DNA of 52,500 nt from an alpha proteobacterium BAL199 (GCA_000171835.1 ABHC01000021.1:1-52500), one strand, 5' to 3'. Counted from the stretch's first letter, positions 41,442 through 49,496 are shown. Notes: generated by a model not told the origin, from the sequence alone. Numbers and translations are program-made.

Positions 41442-41442
41442 G
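40345..41442 (+). CDS. IS630-family transposase, copy 1
   Basis: DDE transposase of 365 residues. An N-terminal helix-turn-helix region (about 20-110, with GLGTNAIMREAGVAKTAVWR) is followed by the catalytic core: first Asp in VLSVDEKSQ, second in HAVLDNYAAHKHP, and Glu in SWLNAVEGFF, the IS630/Tc1 DDE spacing. The start is the GTG at 40345 or an ATG at 40360. The stop codon TAG consists of the TA target duplicate plus the flanking G, so termination depends on insertion at TAG. Appears intact. Confidence 0.93.
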   Translation: MRVWGMRTGISFTVSTADRARLEAIVADRNSPQKHVWRCRIVLLTAAGLGTNAIMREAGVAKTAVWRWQERFAAEGVDGLLRDKTRPSRIPPLDPSVAERVVALTLTDPPGETTHWTAATMAAQTGISVSSVQRIWRAHGLAPHRIRQFKLSNDPEFVTKLRDVVGLYVDPPAHAIVLSVDEKSQIQALDRTQPGLPLKKGRAGTMTHDYKRHGTTTLFAALNVLDGTVIGRNMQRHRHQEFIRFLNHIEAQVPAGKVIHAVLDNYAAHKHPKVRAWLHRHPRWTFHFVPTSCSWLNAVEGFFARLAKRRLKRGVFRSVADLQAAINRFLDEHNASDPKPFNWTADPDKIIAAVRRGHQVLDSIH

Positions 41443-41671
41443 GGGCACTGTCAGGAACTCCAGGCGGGCACTGACGGTGTCCCAGCGGATCATCTGGCAC
41501 TCCCGCTGCCACAACGGCAGCCTGCCAATGAGAGGAGCATTCGGCCTGGAAGACTCGTAGGGCTCAGCGGACGATCAGGATGTTCTGCGCGGTCTGATTG
41601 ACCACGTTGCTGCCGACCCAGGGCCGCTGATGGTGGCATGCCGTGAATTTCACTGGCGACAGTGCCTTTCA
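41443..41671. other. Intergenic stretch right of IS630 copy 1
   Basis: No complete gene. On the minus strand, just above a TGA at 41564-41566, the frame reads WVGSNVVNQTAQNILIVR, which resembles the last residues of a universal stress protein, but it is too short to claim. A small hairpin GCTGCC/GGCAGC spans 41505-41521. The operon ending with pxpC stops at 41672. Confidence 0.3.
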
Positions 41672-42673
41672 TCATTCCCAAACACCACCGTCGATCAGGT
41701 TCAGTCCCAAGAGACGCTCGCTGTTCAGTACGGGCAGCGCAGATCGTAGAACCAGTCGATCAAGGTATCCAACGAGGCGCCGGAGAGCATCAGCACCCTG
41801 CTCAGCGGAGATCGACTGGAAGCGCACTGTTGCTCCAGGCGGGCGCTGTGCAAACCGGAACATGTCGGCACGCGCGATCACTGCAATCTTCGGGTAGCCG
41901 CCGGTTGTCTGCCGGTCAGCACCAAGGACGATCGGCTGCCCGTTCCCAGGAACCTGAATGCTTCCCAGCGCTATGCCGTCGGAGACGATGTTGTAGCCCT
42001 TGTCCGTGTGGGTGAGCGTCGATCCTTCGAGACGAACTCCCATCCGATCGGATCGTGCGCTGATCCGGTATGGCGTCGAGAGCAACGTCTCCCAAGCCGC
42101 CGGTGAAAAGTGCTCGGATTGCGGACCCTCGATCACTCGAATCACGGAATCGTCGGCGTGGTGGACCAAAGAGCCATCGAGTTCCAGTTCCGGCGAGCTG
42201 CGTGCCTTGACTGGAATGACATCACCAACGGCGAGCGGCTGGCCAGCAAGACCGCCGACCCCTGAACGAACATGAAAGGAAGAGCTACCAAACACATGAG
42301 GGACGTCTATCCCACAATGAACCCCCACGTAGAGATACACCGCTCCCCGTCCTGGACGCAGTGTCACGGTTGCCCCTCTGGTGATGGTCCGGCTTGCGTT
42401 GGGCGCCACCGATACACCATCGATCCGCCATACCATGTCAGGGCCAGCGGCACTGATCGTCACCACATCAGCGTCAACGAGCAGTTCCACGCCCGGCCCG
42501 CCGACCTCAAGTGCCGCGGCCCCGTCCGAACTACCCGCCAATCGGTTCGCGATCCGCAACGAGACCGGATCCATGGCACCGGCTTCTGACAGGCCATACC
42601 TCTGGACACCCGGGCGACCAAGGTCCTGTACCGAAACCCACGGCCCGCCTTTGACTATGCGCAGACCGTTCAC
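41672..42673 (-). CDS. pxpC: 5-oxoprolinase subunit C / allophanate hydrolase subunit 2-like (PxpC family)
   Basis: Member of the PxpC/KipA/urea-amidolyase AHS2 family, 333 residues. The opening LRIVKGGPWVSVQDLGRPGVQRYGLSEAGAMD is diagnostic (family: G--TTVQD-GR-G-Q--G---SGPMD), with GSSSFHVRSGVGGLAGQPL and LGADRQTTGGYPKIAVI further on. With PxpB it forms an ATP-dependent amide-bond hydrolase; known substrates are 5-oxoproline (with PxpA) or allophanate. It overlaps pxpB by four bases and is last in its operon. PxpA is not present in the window. Confidence 0.88.
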   Translation of the reverse strand: MNGLRIVKGGPWVSVQDLGRPGVQRYGLSEAGAMDPVSLRIANRLAGSSDGAAALEVGGPGVELLVDADVVTISAAGPDMVWRIDGVSVAPNASRTITRGATVTLRPGRGAVYLYVGVHCGIDVPHVFGSSSFHVRSGVGGLAGQPLAVGDVIPVKARSSPELELDGSLVHHADDSVIRVIEGPQSEHFSPAAWETLLSTPYRISARSDRMGVRLEGSTLTHTDKGYNIVSDGIALGSIQVPGNGQPIVLGADRQTTGGYPKIAVIARADMFRFAQRPPGATVRFQSISAEQGADALRRLVGYLDRLVLRSALPVLNSERLLGLNLIDGGVWE

Positions 42674-43413
42674 GCGCAGCGACCTTCAGGCTGCGGAACG
42701 ATTTCGCCGCGCTGGAGCCGCCCGGCGAGACTGTACCAGTCGGCGGGACCGATCGCCGTGAATCGAATGACATCACCCGGCCTGAACAGAAACACCGGAT
42801 CACGGCTTGGATCGAACGACGCAAACGGCGTGCGTCCGATCATGTGCCAGCCACTCGGCAGTGGAACCGACGCGACGGCAGACTGTGCGCCTCCGATCGA
42901 AACACTGCCCGCCGGCGTCAGCATGCGCGGCTCGCTGCGTCGAGGAGTCTTCAGGCGTTCCGGCAATCCACCGAGATAGGCAAACCCGGGTGCGAACCCA
43001 ATCATGTACACGTGATAGGTTGCCGAACTGTGTGTCGCGACAATCGCCTCCTCGCTGAGGCCATGACGGCCGGCAAGATCCGACAGATCCATTCCGAACT
43101 CGCCGCCATAGCCGACCGGCACCTGCCATTGACGTCCCTCGGATGCGGCTGTCCCGCTGGGCGCTCCCTCAACCAGGCAGCGATGAATCGCAGTTTCTAG
43201 CGCCGCAGCGCTGATCTGAAGCGGATCGAAGTGGATCAACAAGGATCGGTAAGTCGGCACCATCTCGACAACCCCCGGCAGCGCGGCGGCTGTGAGACTG
43301 CGGTCGAGCGCCAGCACTCTGGCGTTGATCGAGAGATCCACGATCTCGCCAAACTGCACCGACACCGCGCAGTCACCGACCGGAAGAATTCTGGGCGGTG
43401 CCATCTCAGTCAT
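42670..43413 (-). CDS. pxpB: 5-oxoprolinase subunit B / allophanate hydrolase subunit 1-like (PxpB family)
   Basis: PxpB/KipI/AHS1-family protein of 247 residues, the family's normal size. RILPVGDCAVSVQFG at the start, YHVYMIGFAPGFAYLGGLPERL in the middle and GWHMIGRTPFASFDP near the end are the three characteristic blocks. The catalytic partner pxpC follows with a four-base overlap. The NodB-fold deacetylase gene is 52 bases upstream. The absence of PxpA suggests that another protein, perhaps that deacetylase, handles the ring or amide; this is inference. Confidence 0.9.
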   Translation of the reverse strand: MTEMAPPRILPVGDCAVSVQFGEIVDLSINARVLALDRSLTAAALPGVVEMVPTYRSLLIHFDPLQISAAALETAIHRCLVEGAPSGTAASEGRQWQVPVGYGGEFGMDLSDLAGRHGLSEEAIVATHSSATYHVYMIGFAPGFAYLGGLPERLKTPRRSEPRMLTPAGSVSIGGAQSAVASVPLPSGWHMIGRTPFASFDPSRDPVFLFRPGDVIRFTAIGPADWYSLAGRLQRGEIVPQPEGRCA

Positions 43414-43465
43414 CTGATGCCGAGCACCACCGATTCATCCGTCACACCAGCAGATTCGCCGATAG

Positions 43466-44386
43466 TTACCGTGTGGCATTGGCCGCCTTGACCTTGCCAA
43501 GCTCCGGGATCGGGCCGGTGTAATACGGCAACTGGTCGACCCGCGGCGTCCAACTTCCATCGTCAATGACCCGCTGCACGTGGGCTGTGATCTTGTCCAA
43601 TCGGGCGAACCAGACATTCCCCTTGGCGTTCATGTACTCGATCAGCTTGGTGATCATCACCGCACGGGACAACCGGCCGCTCAGGAATGGATGCCAGACG
43701 CCGATCCACAGGCCGCCATAGTCCCACATCGCATCGAACTCCGCTGCATAGACCGCCATCGCCTGCTCCGGCGGCTTGATCGTGGCCCGGTAGTCGAGTT
43801 CCCGGGACGTTTGGAAATGCGGCCAGTCGTCCAGGCCGATGTGCGATGGCAACTCGATGACCTGCCCTTCGTTGTTCTGCAGGACGTACGGCACATCATC
43901 GCCCATCAGCGACGCGTCGTAGAGAAAGCCCTCGGCGACCAGATGTGACAGAGTGTTGCGCGAGAACTGGTACGCTGGCGCCCGAAACCCTTTCGGCCGG
44001 GCGCCCGTCATCTGCTCGAACACCGCGGTTGCACGCTGCATCCAGTACAACTCATCCTTGGAGTCAAAGCTGTTCGGCTCCTCGTGAAGGTAGCCGTGGT
44101 GCCCGATTTCATGGCCACCTTCGAGGATGATCTCAACCGCCTTGGGATAGTGCTCCATGCACCACGCCGGCAGAAAGAAGGTCTGATGCATGCCGAACCG
44201 CTTGTAGATCTCGACGATCCGCGGAACCGCAATTTCCGGTCCGTAACGCAGCATCGACATTGCCGCGATCCGGGTGTCTGCCGAGGCATGGTGCGCTAAG
44301 TGCAGCAGACTGTCGGCATCCATGTCGAAGGTGAAGGCCACCGCGCACCGTGCGCCATTCGGCCAGGGAACCGGATTGCTGATCAC
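43466..44386 (-). CDS. NodB-fold polysaccharide deacetylase-family protein, cytoplasmic, second paralogue
   Basis: A 306-residue NodB-homology protein: Asp21 and Asp23 in TFDMDAD, His97 and His101 in HHGYLHE, and APAYQFS. No signal peptide is present. The start is the GTG at 44384-44386 with AGGAGG six bases upstream; longer frames reach into the upstream epimerase gene. It belongs to the same subgroup as the protein at 18207-19112 (both have FDxD, IAVPRI or VAIPRI, TFF(V/L)PA, a DDxPY segment and ELP), but they are clearly diverged. The operon context (ureohydrolase, PxpBC, M20) points to small-molecule amide hydrolysis rather than cell-wall work. Confidence 0.82.
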   Translation of the reverse strand: MISNPVPWPNGARCAVAFTFDMDADSLLHLAHHASADTRIAAMSMLRYGPEIAVPRIVEIYKRFGMHQTFFLPAWCMEHYPKAVEIILEGGHEIGHHGYLHEEPNSFDSKDELYWMQRATAVFEQMTGARPKGFRAPAYQFSRNTLSHLVAEGFLYDASLMGDDVPYVLQNNEGQVIELPSHIGLDDWPHFQTSRELDYRATIKPPEQAMAVYAAEFDAMWDYGGLWIGVWHPFLSGRLSRAVMITKLIEYMNAKGNVWFARLDKITAHVQRVIDDGSWTPRVDQLPYYTGPIPELGKVKAANATR

Positions 44387-44399
44387 GCCGAACCTCCTA

Positions 44400-45302
44400 C
44401 TATGCTGTTGATGTTGTCTGACGGACGAACTCGGCCCAGTCGCCCGTTGGCTCCCAACCCAGGACACGCCGAGCACGTGCGTTGCCGAACGCAGCCGCGC
44501 GCGGATTGCGCTCAAAGACAGTTGGGTCTTTCGGGGCAATCGGTCTGCCGAAAGCCTTCTCCATAAAGACCGAAGTCGGCGCCGGACTCATGGTGTCCGA
44601 CGCCCCGACGTTGAACACATCATACGCTCCTACATCGCGCTCAAGCGCCATTCGGAAGCAGCGCGCGGCATCATCCGGGCGTACATAGGCCCGGTGCGGC
44701 GGCGGCGGACGATGTCCGGCGGGGAGTGCCCCCCCGCCGTCGGCCTCGCGAGCCCTGGCGTCGAAATCGGCGACCTTGTCGGGGAAGATGATCCATGCGG
44801 GTCGCAGGCAGACCACCGACATCCGACCCCGTCGCGCAAACGATTCCGACACGGTCTCACAGACCTGCTTGCTGAGGTCGTAAGCGACATCCGGGCGCAG
44901 CGGGTGCTCTTCGTCGAACGGCAGGTAGTCCGGTGTTCGACGCGGCTCCACTGCTTCCAGACCGTAGGCGGCGATGCTCGCGCAGACCACGACCTTACGC
45001 ACACCGGCGGATTCCGCGGCGGCCAGCACGTTCCAGGTTCCCTGGACGTTAGTCTCAAAGTAGTCGTGCTCGGCTACCTTCACACCGGAATCAATGCCCG
45101 CCAGATGGATGACCGCGTCGTGGCCAGTGATCGCGGCGGACATTGCGGGCAGATCCAGCACATCCGCTACCACATGGCGGATGTCGCGATCGGGCCGCAC
45201 TTTATCGATCACCGTAACGTCGTAGTCGTGTTGGAATTCGTCCACGACGAACCGCCCGAAGCGCCCGCTCCCGCCGGTTATCGCTACCCGTCGACCGCTC
45301 AT
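44400..45302 (-). CDS. NAD-dependent epimerase/dehydratase family protein
   Basis: Extended SDR of 300 residues, with Rossmann motif TGGSGRFG (9-16), the VIHLAG strand, SIAAYG, and the catalytic YDLSK (Y-x-x-x-K). Studied relatives act on nucleotide sugars or uronic acids (uronate dehydrogenase-like). Its start overlaps the ureohydrolase stop by four bases and it ends 13 bases before the deacetylase gene, so it is translated with that operon. Substrate unknown; its presence among C-N hydrolases is unexpected. Confidence 0.87.
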   Translation of the reverse strand: MSGRRVAITGGSGRFGRFVVDEFQHDYDVTVIDKVRPDRDIRHVVADVLDLPAMSAAITGHDAVIHLAGIDSGVKVAEHDYFETNVQGTWNVLAAAESAGVRKVVVCASIAAYGLEAVEPRRTPDYLPFDEEHPLRPDVAYDLSKQVCETVSESFARRGRMSVVCLRPAWIIFPDKVADFDARAREADGGGALPAGHRPPPPHRAYVRPDDAARCFRMALERDVGAYDVFNVGASDTMSPAPTSVFMEKAFGRPIAPKDPTVFERNPRAAAFGNARARRVLGWEPTGDWAEFVRQTTSTA

Positions 45303-46264
45303 CCGTTTGCTCCGGCCTCACGCCCGACCGCGATCAAGCCGAGAAGCTCGAGCGCGACCGTAGCCCCCAGCAATGCGGTTATCTGACCGGGTCCGTCATA
45401 AAGCGGGTTGGCCTCGACCACATCGCAGCCGACGATATTCATCGGTTTCAACGCGCGCAGCAGCGCCAATGTCTCCCGCGAGGTCGGACCACCGGCCTCG
45501 GGTGTCTGCACACCGGGGGCGTTCGACGGATCCACGAAGTCCAGGTCGAAAGTGATGTAGACGGGACGATCCCCCACCCGCTCTGCGATCCGCCGCGCCG
45601 TCTCGGTCGGCCCCATATCGAGCGTCTCGTCCGTCGTCAGAACCTCGAAACCGAGATCCACCGACTGGCTGACATCGTCGGCGCGAAACAGCGAACCGCG
45701 CATCCCGATCTGGATCGACGAGAAAGGATCCAGCCCCTTCTCCTCGGCCGCTCGGCGGAACGGTGTCCCTGCCGAATACTGCTTGCCGGCGAAGTAGCTG
45801 CGCCACGTGTCCGAATGCGCGTCGAAATGCACCAGGGAGACTGGGCCGTGGCGTTTGGCCACCGCGCAGATCGCCGGCAGGGAGACGGAATGATCGCCCC
45901 CGAGAGACACCGGGACGATGCCCTGATCGACTAGGCTTGAAAGGGAAGCTTCCAGCCGCTCCAGGGATTCCTCCAGATAACCAGGCACCACGCTGGCGTC
46001 CCCAGCGTCTGCGATGCGCAGGCGTTCGAAGACGTTGATGTGGTCACGATACGGATTGATTGGCCGCAGCATCACCGACATCGCCCGGATCGCTCCGGGA
46101 CCGAAACGCGCGCCTGTCCTGTAGGGCGCGCCGGAGTCCGACGGCAGCCCAATGATGGCGGCGTCGAGACTGTCACCGGCCTGTGCCTGCGGCAGGCGCA
46201 TGAACGTCGGCAGGCCGCAGAACCGTGGCGTGTCGAGCGCGTCGACCGGAAGAAAGCCCGTCAT
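45299..46264 (-). CDS. Ureohydrolase (agmatinase/guanidinobutyrase family)
   Basis: Manganese enzyme that releases urea from a guanidino compound. All six metal ligands are visible: His125 in GGDHS, Asp148, His150 and Asp152 in FDAHSDT, and Asp240 and Asp242 in TFDLDFVDP. The protein has 321 residues, normal for agmatinase, guanidinobutyrase or guanidinopropionase, and the N-terminal LPTFMRLPQAQ resembles this group rather than arginase. The exact guanidine is undetermined. It overlaps the M20 gene upstream and the epimerase gene downstream by four bases each. Confidence 0.92.
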   Translation of the reverse strand: MTGFLPVDALDTPRFCGLPTFMRLPQAQAGDSLDAAIIGLPSDSGAPYRTGARFGPGAIRAMSVMLRPINPYRDHINVFERLRIADAGDASVVPGYLEESLERLEASLSSLVDQGIVPVSLGGDHSVSLPAICAVAKRHGPVSLVHFDAHSDTWRSYFAGKQYSAGTPFRRAAEEKGLDPFSSIQIGMRGSLFRADDVSQSVDLGFEVLTTDETLDMGPTETARRIAERVGDRPVYITFDLDFVDPSNAPGVQTPEAGGPTSRETLALLRALKPMNIVGCDVVEANPLYDGPGQITALLGATVALELLGLIAVGREAGANG

Positions 46265-46959
46265 TTCTCGGCCATCAGGAAATCGAGAGCCGAAAGGGTA
46301 TGGGTCTTCAGAACGTGGAACACCTCTTCGATATCGACGTATTCATCGGCCATTGCGACGTTGAACGGCGTGACGCCGTAGACGAAGGCCGGGACCCCCT
46401 TGCCGCGCCACAGCCGCGCGTCGGTCCCGGGCAGGCTGACAATGGCGGGTGGGGTGAAACCAGCGAGCTCCTGGACATTGCGCTGGATCAGCTTGCACAT
46501 CTCGTGGTTCGGATCCGACCACAGCGGCTCCTGCCGGCCGATGACCTCCATGTCGGCTTCCGGAAACCGGTCGACGATGCTCTGGGCAACGGCGATCACC
46601 GCATCCGGCGACAGACCCACCGGCACGCGGATGTCGGCCGTTACGACGCAGACACCGGGCAACATGTTCTGCTTCACCCCGCCATTCACGGTGCCGATGT
46701 TCAGCGAGACTTTCTGCAAGACCTTGGAAGCGCCCGGGGACGCAACCTTATCGATCACGTCTTCGACTCCCTCCAACGCGCGCGCGATGTGCTCGGGGGT
46801 CTGCACGTCCATGTTCCGCACCTCGTCGAGTGCCAGGATCAGCCGAGCAGCGATCTCGTTGGCATTTTGACTCTTGTGCGGATACGTCCCTCGCTCAGTC
46901 GTACGCGGAAGGCGCTTTGAATCCGTCACCATCGGTTCCATGCCGGGGCGGCAGCTCAT
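46261..46959 (-). pseudogene. Truncated M20 metallopeptidase (ArgE/DapE family), C-terminal part
   Basis: The 232-residue frame matches only the lid and C-terminal part of an M20 deacylase: RGTYPHKSQNANEIAARLILALDEV is the start of the dimerisation domain, and SLPGTDARLWRGKGVPAFVYG with EYVDIEEV is the end of the catalytic domain. The N-terminal catalytic half with the first zinc ligands (HxD and DEE motifs) is missing; about 180 residues are lost. Family similarity stops near 46885-46915. From there the plus strand carries a different fragment. Its stop overlaps the ureohydrolase start by four bases, so this was the first gene of that operon. Probably inactive. Confidence 0.75.
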
Positions 46960-47545
46960 CGTCTATGACAAGCGCCGGTCCGCTATCGATCAACAGCAGC
47001 CCTATTGGTTCGATGCCTGGGGGATCGACCGCAACGATCCAGGACAAGTCGTCTGGCGGGTTGAGATCCGGGCAGGCCGCGATGCGCTGACGAAACTCCT
47101 GGCAAAGAAGGCCATTGGCCGTCCCTGCGAAGCCGTGGAGCAGCATATTACACCGTTCCTCATCTCAGCCGTCGAGCAGATCCGCTACACCCAGCCAACG
47201 GGCCACCAAGCCAACATCACGCGCATCCCATCGCACCCTTTGTGGCACACCGTGGAGAATGCGCTACGTGACATCCCAGTCATGCAAGCTGCCGCTCTAC
47301 CGGAAGCGAAGGCACTGGGATACCTCAAGGAACGGCATCTCGACATGAGTCTGAAACTGGCTTTCGGGAACCTTATCAACCGGCTAGTGCTCGAAGGACT
47401 TACAGACGCCGACATCAGCGATAACTTCGAGCACCATGCCAGGAAGCGCGCGCTGGACTATCTCGGGACGCTCGATGGCGAGCGCCTGGATGCGAAACTC
47501 CAGAAGGCGCGTGATCGGGCGGAAGTATTCTTAACGCCAAGCTGA
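46934..47545 (+). pseudogene. Rep-like (plasmid/phage replication initiation-like) protein, C-terminal part
   Basis: Around 200 residues open with GRQLIVYDKRRSAIDQQQPY and VWRVEIRAGRDAL, then IRYTQP. Proteins annotated as plasmid or phage replication initiation factors carry such a (R)Q-IVYDKR----W---W-----VWRVE-RAGK block. The upstream part, expected to hold the N-terminal fold, is absent and the DNA changes to the truncated M20 gene. Either this is a 5'-truncated relic, or a short protein starts near 46940 (MPGRQL). Call from remembered motif; moderate certainty. Confidence 0.45.
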
Positions 47546-47574
47546 GTGGGGAACGGTGGGCTTGGATCACCGCA

Positions 47575-47859
47575 TTGGATAGGTTCCGGCCATTTTCCGA
47601 GTATTCGGTCCGCGGCGATCTTAAGCACCAGAAGCAGCCGTATCGAGGAGGAGCGGACATTCGGCTTCCTATCCTCGATTCGAGTTCAGGCGCTGGTGAC
47701 GACGCTGCCGATCCCAGTTCGAAAATCGTGCAGAAAAAAATCGTGACAAGCGCGATTTTCTATTTGGCTGGCCCGTCTGGTTTCGAGAAGGTGACGGTCG
47801 TAAATTGGCCAAATGGACCAACGCGAGGCCACTTCATCTTCTCGCTCGAAGGGTACTAG
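47575..47859 (+). CDS. Hypothetical protein
   Basis: An open frame of about 94 residues with a TTG start or an unusual initiation upstream. The frame stays open before it and reads NAKLSGERWAWITALDRFRPF, overlapping the end of the Rep-like frame, which may mean a coupled gene or a frameshift. It ends with TRGHFIFSLEGY. No motif recognised. 47860-48043 downstream is strongly AT-rich with no gene. Confidence 0.35.
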   Translation: MDRFRPFSEYSVRGDLKHQKQPYRGGADIRLPILDSSSGAGDDAADPSSKIVQKKIVTSAIFYLAGPSGFEKVTVVNWPNGPTRGHFIFSLEGY

Positions 47860-48043
47860 TCCCTCAGCGCAAGACGAACATGCGACTTTACGTCCCCATT
47901 CTCTCAGTTGGCGCACCTATGTTGACCCTCGGAGCCTGTGTATGAGTTTATTGATAAATTTGTAATTTACTATTCGGTCACACAACATATTGTATTTTAT
48001 ACTAAACTTATTGATCTGCGATGACAATTAAACATATAGTATA

Positions 48044-48342
48044 CTATTGCACATTGACGATATGATTTCTGAATTTTGGAAACATTATCTCAACAAAAAC
48101 CTCCGAAAACTTCAGTGCAAGCGCTGCATCTCCTTCCGTTGACATCGCACCTTGGTGAACGATTGAATTTCGTATCTTCTTTGACTCTTCAATCTCCTGC
48201 CATATGGTCTTTCGCGAACCTTTACGCTTCTCAGCGCGTAAATCAAAGCCGTAGTCTTCCAGTATCGTGAACAAAAACTTAGTGAAGGACTTGTTCGTGA
48301 TCACCAGTTCGGCGATTGGGAGGCTGGCGCTTTCATCGTGAA
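48044..48342 (-). pseudogene. HEPN-like gene, 3' part, separated by IS630
   Basis: Encodes the last 99 residues of a 193-residue protein. It contains IRNSIVHQG, an R-x4-H motif with the neighbouring N typical of HEPN ribonucleases and helix-bundle proteins. The 5' part is at 49495-49776; joining the two across one TA restores an uninterrupted frame (VVFGL|VHDES). The base composition here is lower in GC than most of the window. Intact, it would have been a small cytoplasmic HEPN-fold protein, possibly an RNA-cleaving toxin or defence effector; this is inference. Confidence 0.6.
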
Positions 48343-49440
48343 CTAGTGGATAGAATCCAACACTTGGTGCCCACGCCTGACGGCGGCGATGATTTTGTCG
48401 GGATCGGCTGTCCAGTTGAAGGGCTTCGGATCTGAGGCGTTGTGCTCGTCGAGGAAGCGGTTGATGGCGGCCTGGAGGTCGGCGACAGAGCGGAAGACGC
48501 CGCGCTTGAGGCGGCGCTTGGCGAGCCTGGCGAAGAAGCCTTCGACGGCGTTGAGCCAGGAACATGAGGTCGGCACGAAGTGGAAGGTCCAGCGGGGATG
48601 GCGGTGCAGCCAGGCGCGGACCTTGGGGTGCTTGTGGGCGGCGTAGTTGTCGAGGACGGCGTGGATCACCTTGCCGGCCGGAACCTGGGCCTCGATGTGG
48701 TTGAGGAAGCGGATGAACTCCTGGTGGCGGTGACGCTGCATGTTGCGGCCGATGACGGTGCCGTCGAGCACGTTGAGGGCAGCGAACAAGGTGGTGGTGC
48801 CATGGCGCTTGTAGTCGTGGGTCATGGTGCCGGCGCGGCCCTTCTTCAGCGGCAGGCCGGGCTGGGTGCGGTCGAGCGCCTGGATCTGGCTCTTCTCGTC
48901 GACGCTGAGCACGATGGCGTGGGCCGGCGGGTCGACATAGAGCCCGACCACGTCGCGCAGCTTGGTCACGAACTCCGGGTCGTTCGAGAGCTTGAACTGC
49001 CGGATCCGATGCGGGGCCAAACCGTGAGCACGCCAGATCCGCTGCACCGAACTAACCGAGATGCCGGTCTGTGCCGCCATCGTTGCGGCGGTCCAGTGGG
49101 TCGTCTCGCCGGGCGGATCGGTCAGGGTCAGGGCGACGACGCGCTCGGCCACCGAGGGGTCCAGCGGCGGGATCCGCGACGGGCGCGTCTTGTCCCGCAG
49201 CAGCCCGTCCACGCCTTCGGCGGCGAAGCGCTCCTGCCAGCGCCAGACCGCCGTCTTGGCGACCCCGGCCTCGCGCATGATCGCGTTGGTGCCCAGGCCC
49301 GCGGCGGTGAGCAGCACGATCCGGCAGCGCCAGACGTGCTTTTGCGGGCTGTTGCGGTCCGCCACGATCGCCTCCAGGCGGGCGCGATCGGCGGTACTGA
49401 CGGTGAAGCTGATCCCGGTGCGCATGCCCCAGACTCGCAC
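48343..49440 (-). CDS. IS630-family transposase, copy 2
   Basis: Same 365-residue protein as copy 1 (40345-41442), on the opposite strand. The DDE residues (VLSVDEKSQ, HAVLDNYAAHKHP, SWLNAVEGFF) are all present. As in copy 1 the stop codon TAG is completed by the flanking C/G of the CTAG target. Apparently active. Confidence 0.93.
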   Translation of the reverse strand: MRVWGMRTGISFTVSTADRARLEAIVADRNSPQKHVWRCRIVLLTAAGLGTNAIMREAGVAKTAVWRWQERFAAEGVDGLLRDKTRPSRIPPLDPSVAERVVALTLTDPPGETTHWTAATMAAQTGISVSSVQRIWRAHGLAPHRIRQFKLSNDPEFVTKLRDVVGLYVDPPAHAIVLSVDEKSQIQALDRTQPGLPLKKGRAGTMTHDYKRHGTTTLFAALNVLDGTVIGRNMQRHRHQEFIRFLNHIEAQVPAGKVIHAVLDNYAAHKHPKVRAWLHRHPRWTFHFVPTSCSWLNAVEGFFARLAKRRLKRGVFRSVADLQAAINRFLDEHNASDPKPFNWTADPDKIIAAVRRGHQVLDSIH

Positions 49441-49496
49441 GCCACCGAACCCGCGGGAATCCTGAGCGGGATTCTAATGTCGGATTTTATCCACTA
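48344..49496 (-). mobile_element. IS630-family insertion sequence, copy 2
   Basis: 1153 bp including both TA duplicates, the same length as copy 1. The left end is TAGTGGATAGAATCCAACAC and the right end TTTTATCCACTA, flanked by C and G. It interrupts the HEPN-like gene; deleting the element plus one TA gives the codons for VVFGLVHDES, proving the insertion and its target duplication. It is inverted relative to copy 1. Confidence 0.93.

Noticed and set aside
41564-41635. Possible tail of a universal stress protein on the minus strand
   Set aside because: About 20 residues with a plausible ending are too few to separate from chance.
47500-47620. Frameshift joining the Rep-like frame to the following hypothetical frame
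   Set aside because: The overlapping frame NAKLSGERWAWITALDRF is suggestive, but I cannot tell a frameshift from two coupled genes without homologues.
40289-49496. Composite transposon formed by the two IS630 copies
   Set aside because: Each copy has its own TA duplication and CTAG context, and copy 2 by itself accounts for the split of the HEPN-like gene. That is two independent insertions, not one transposition of the whole unit.
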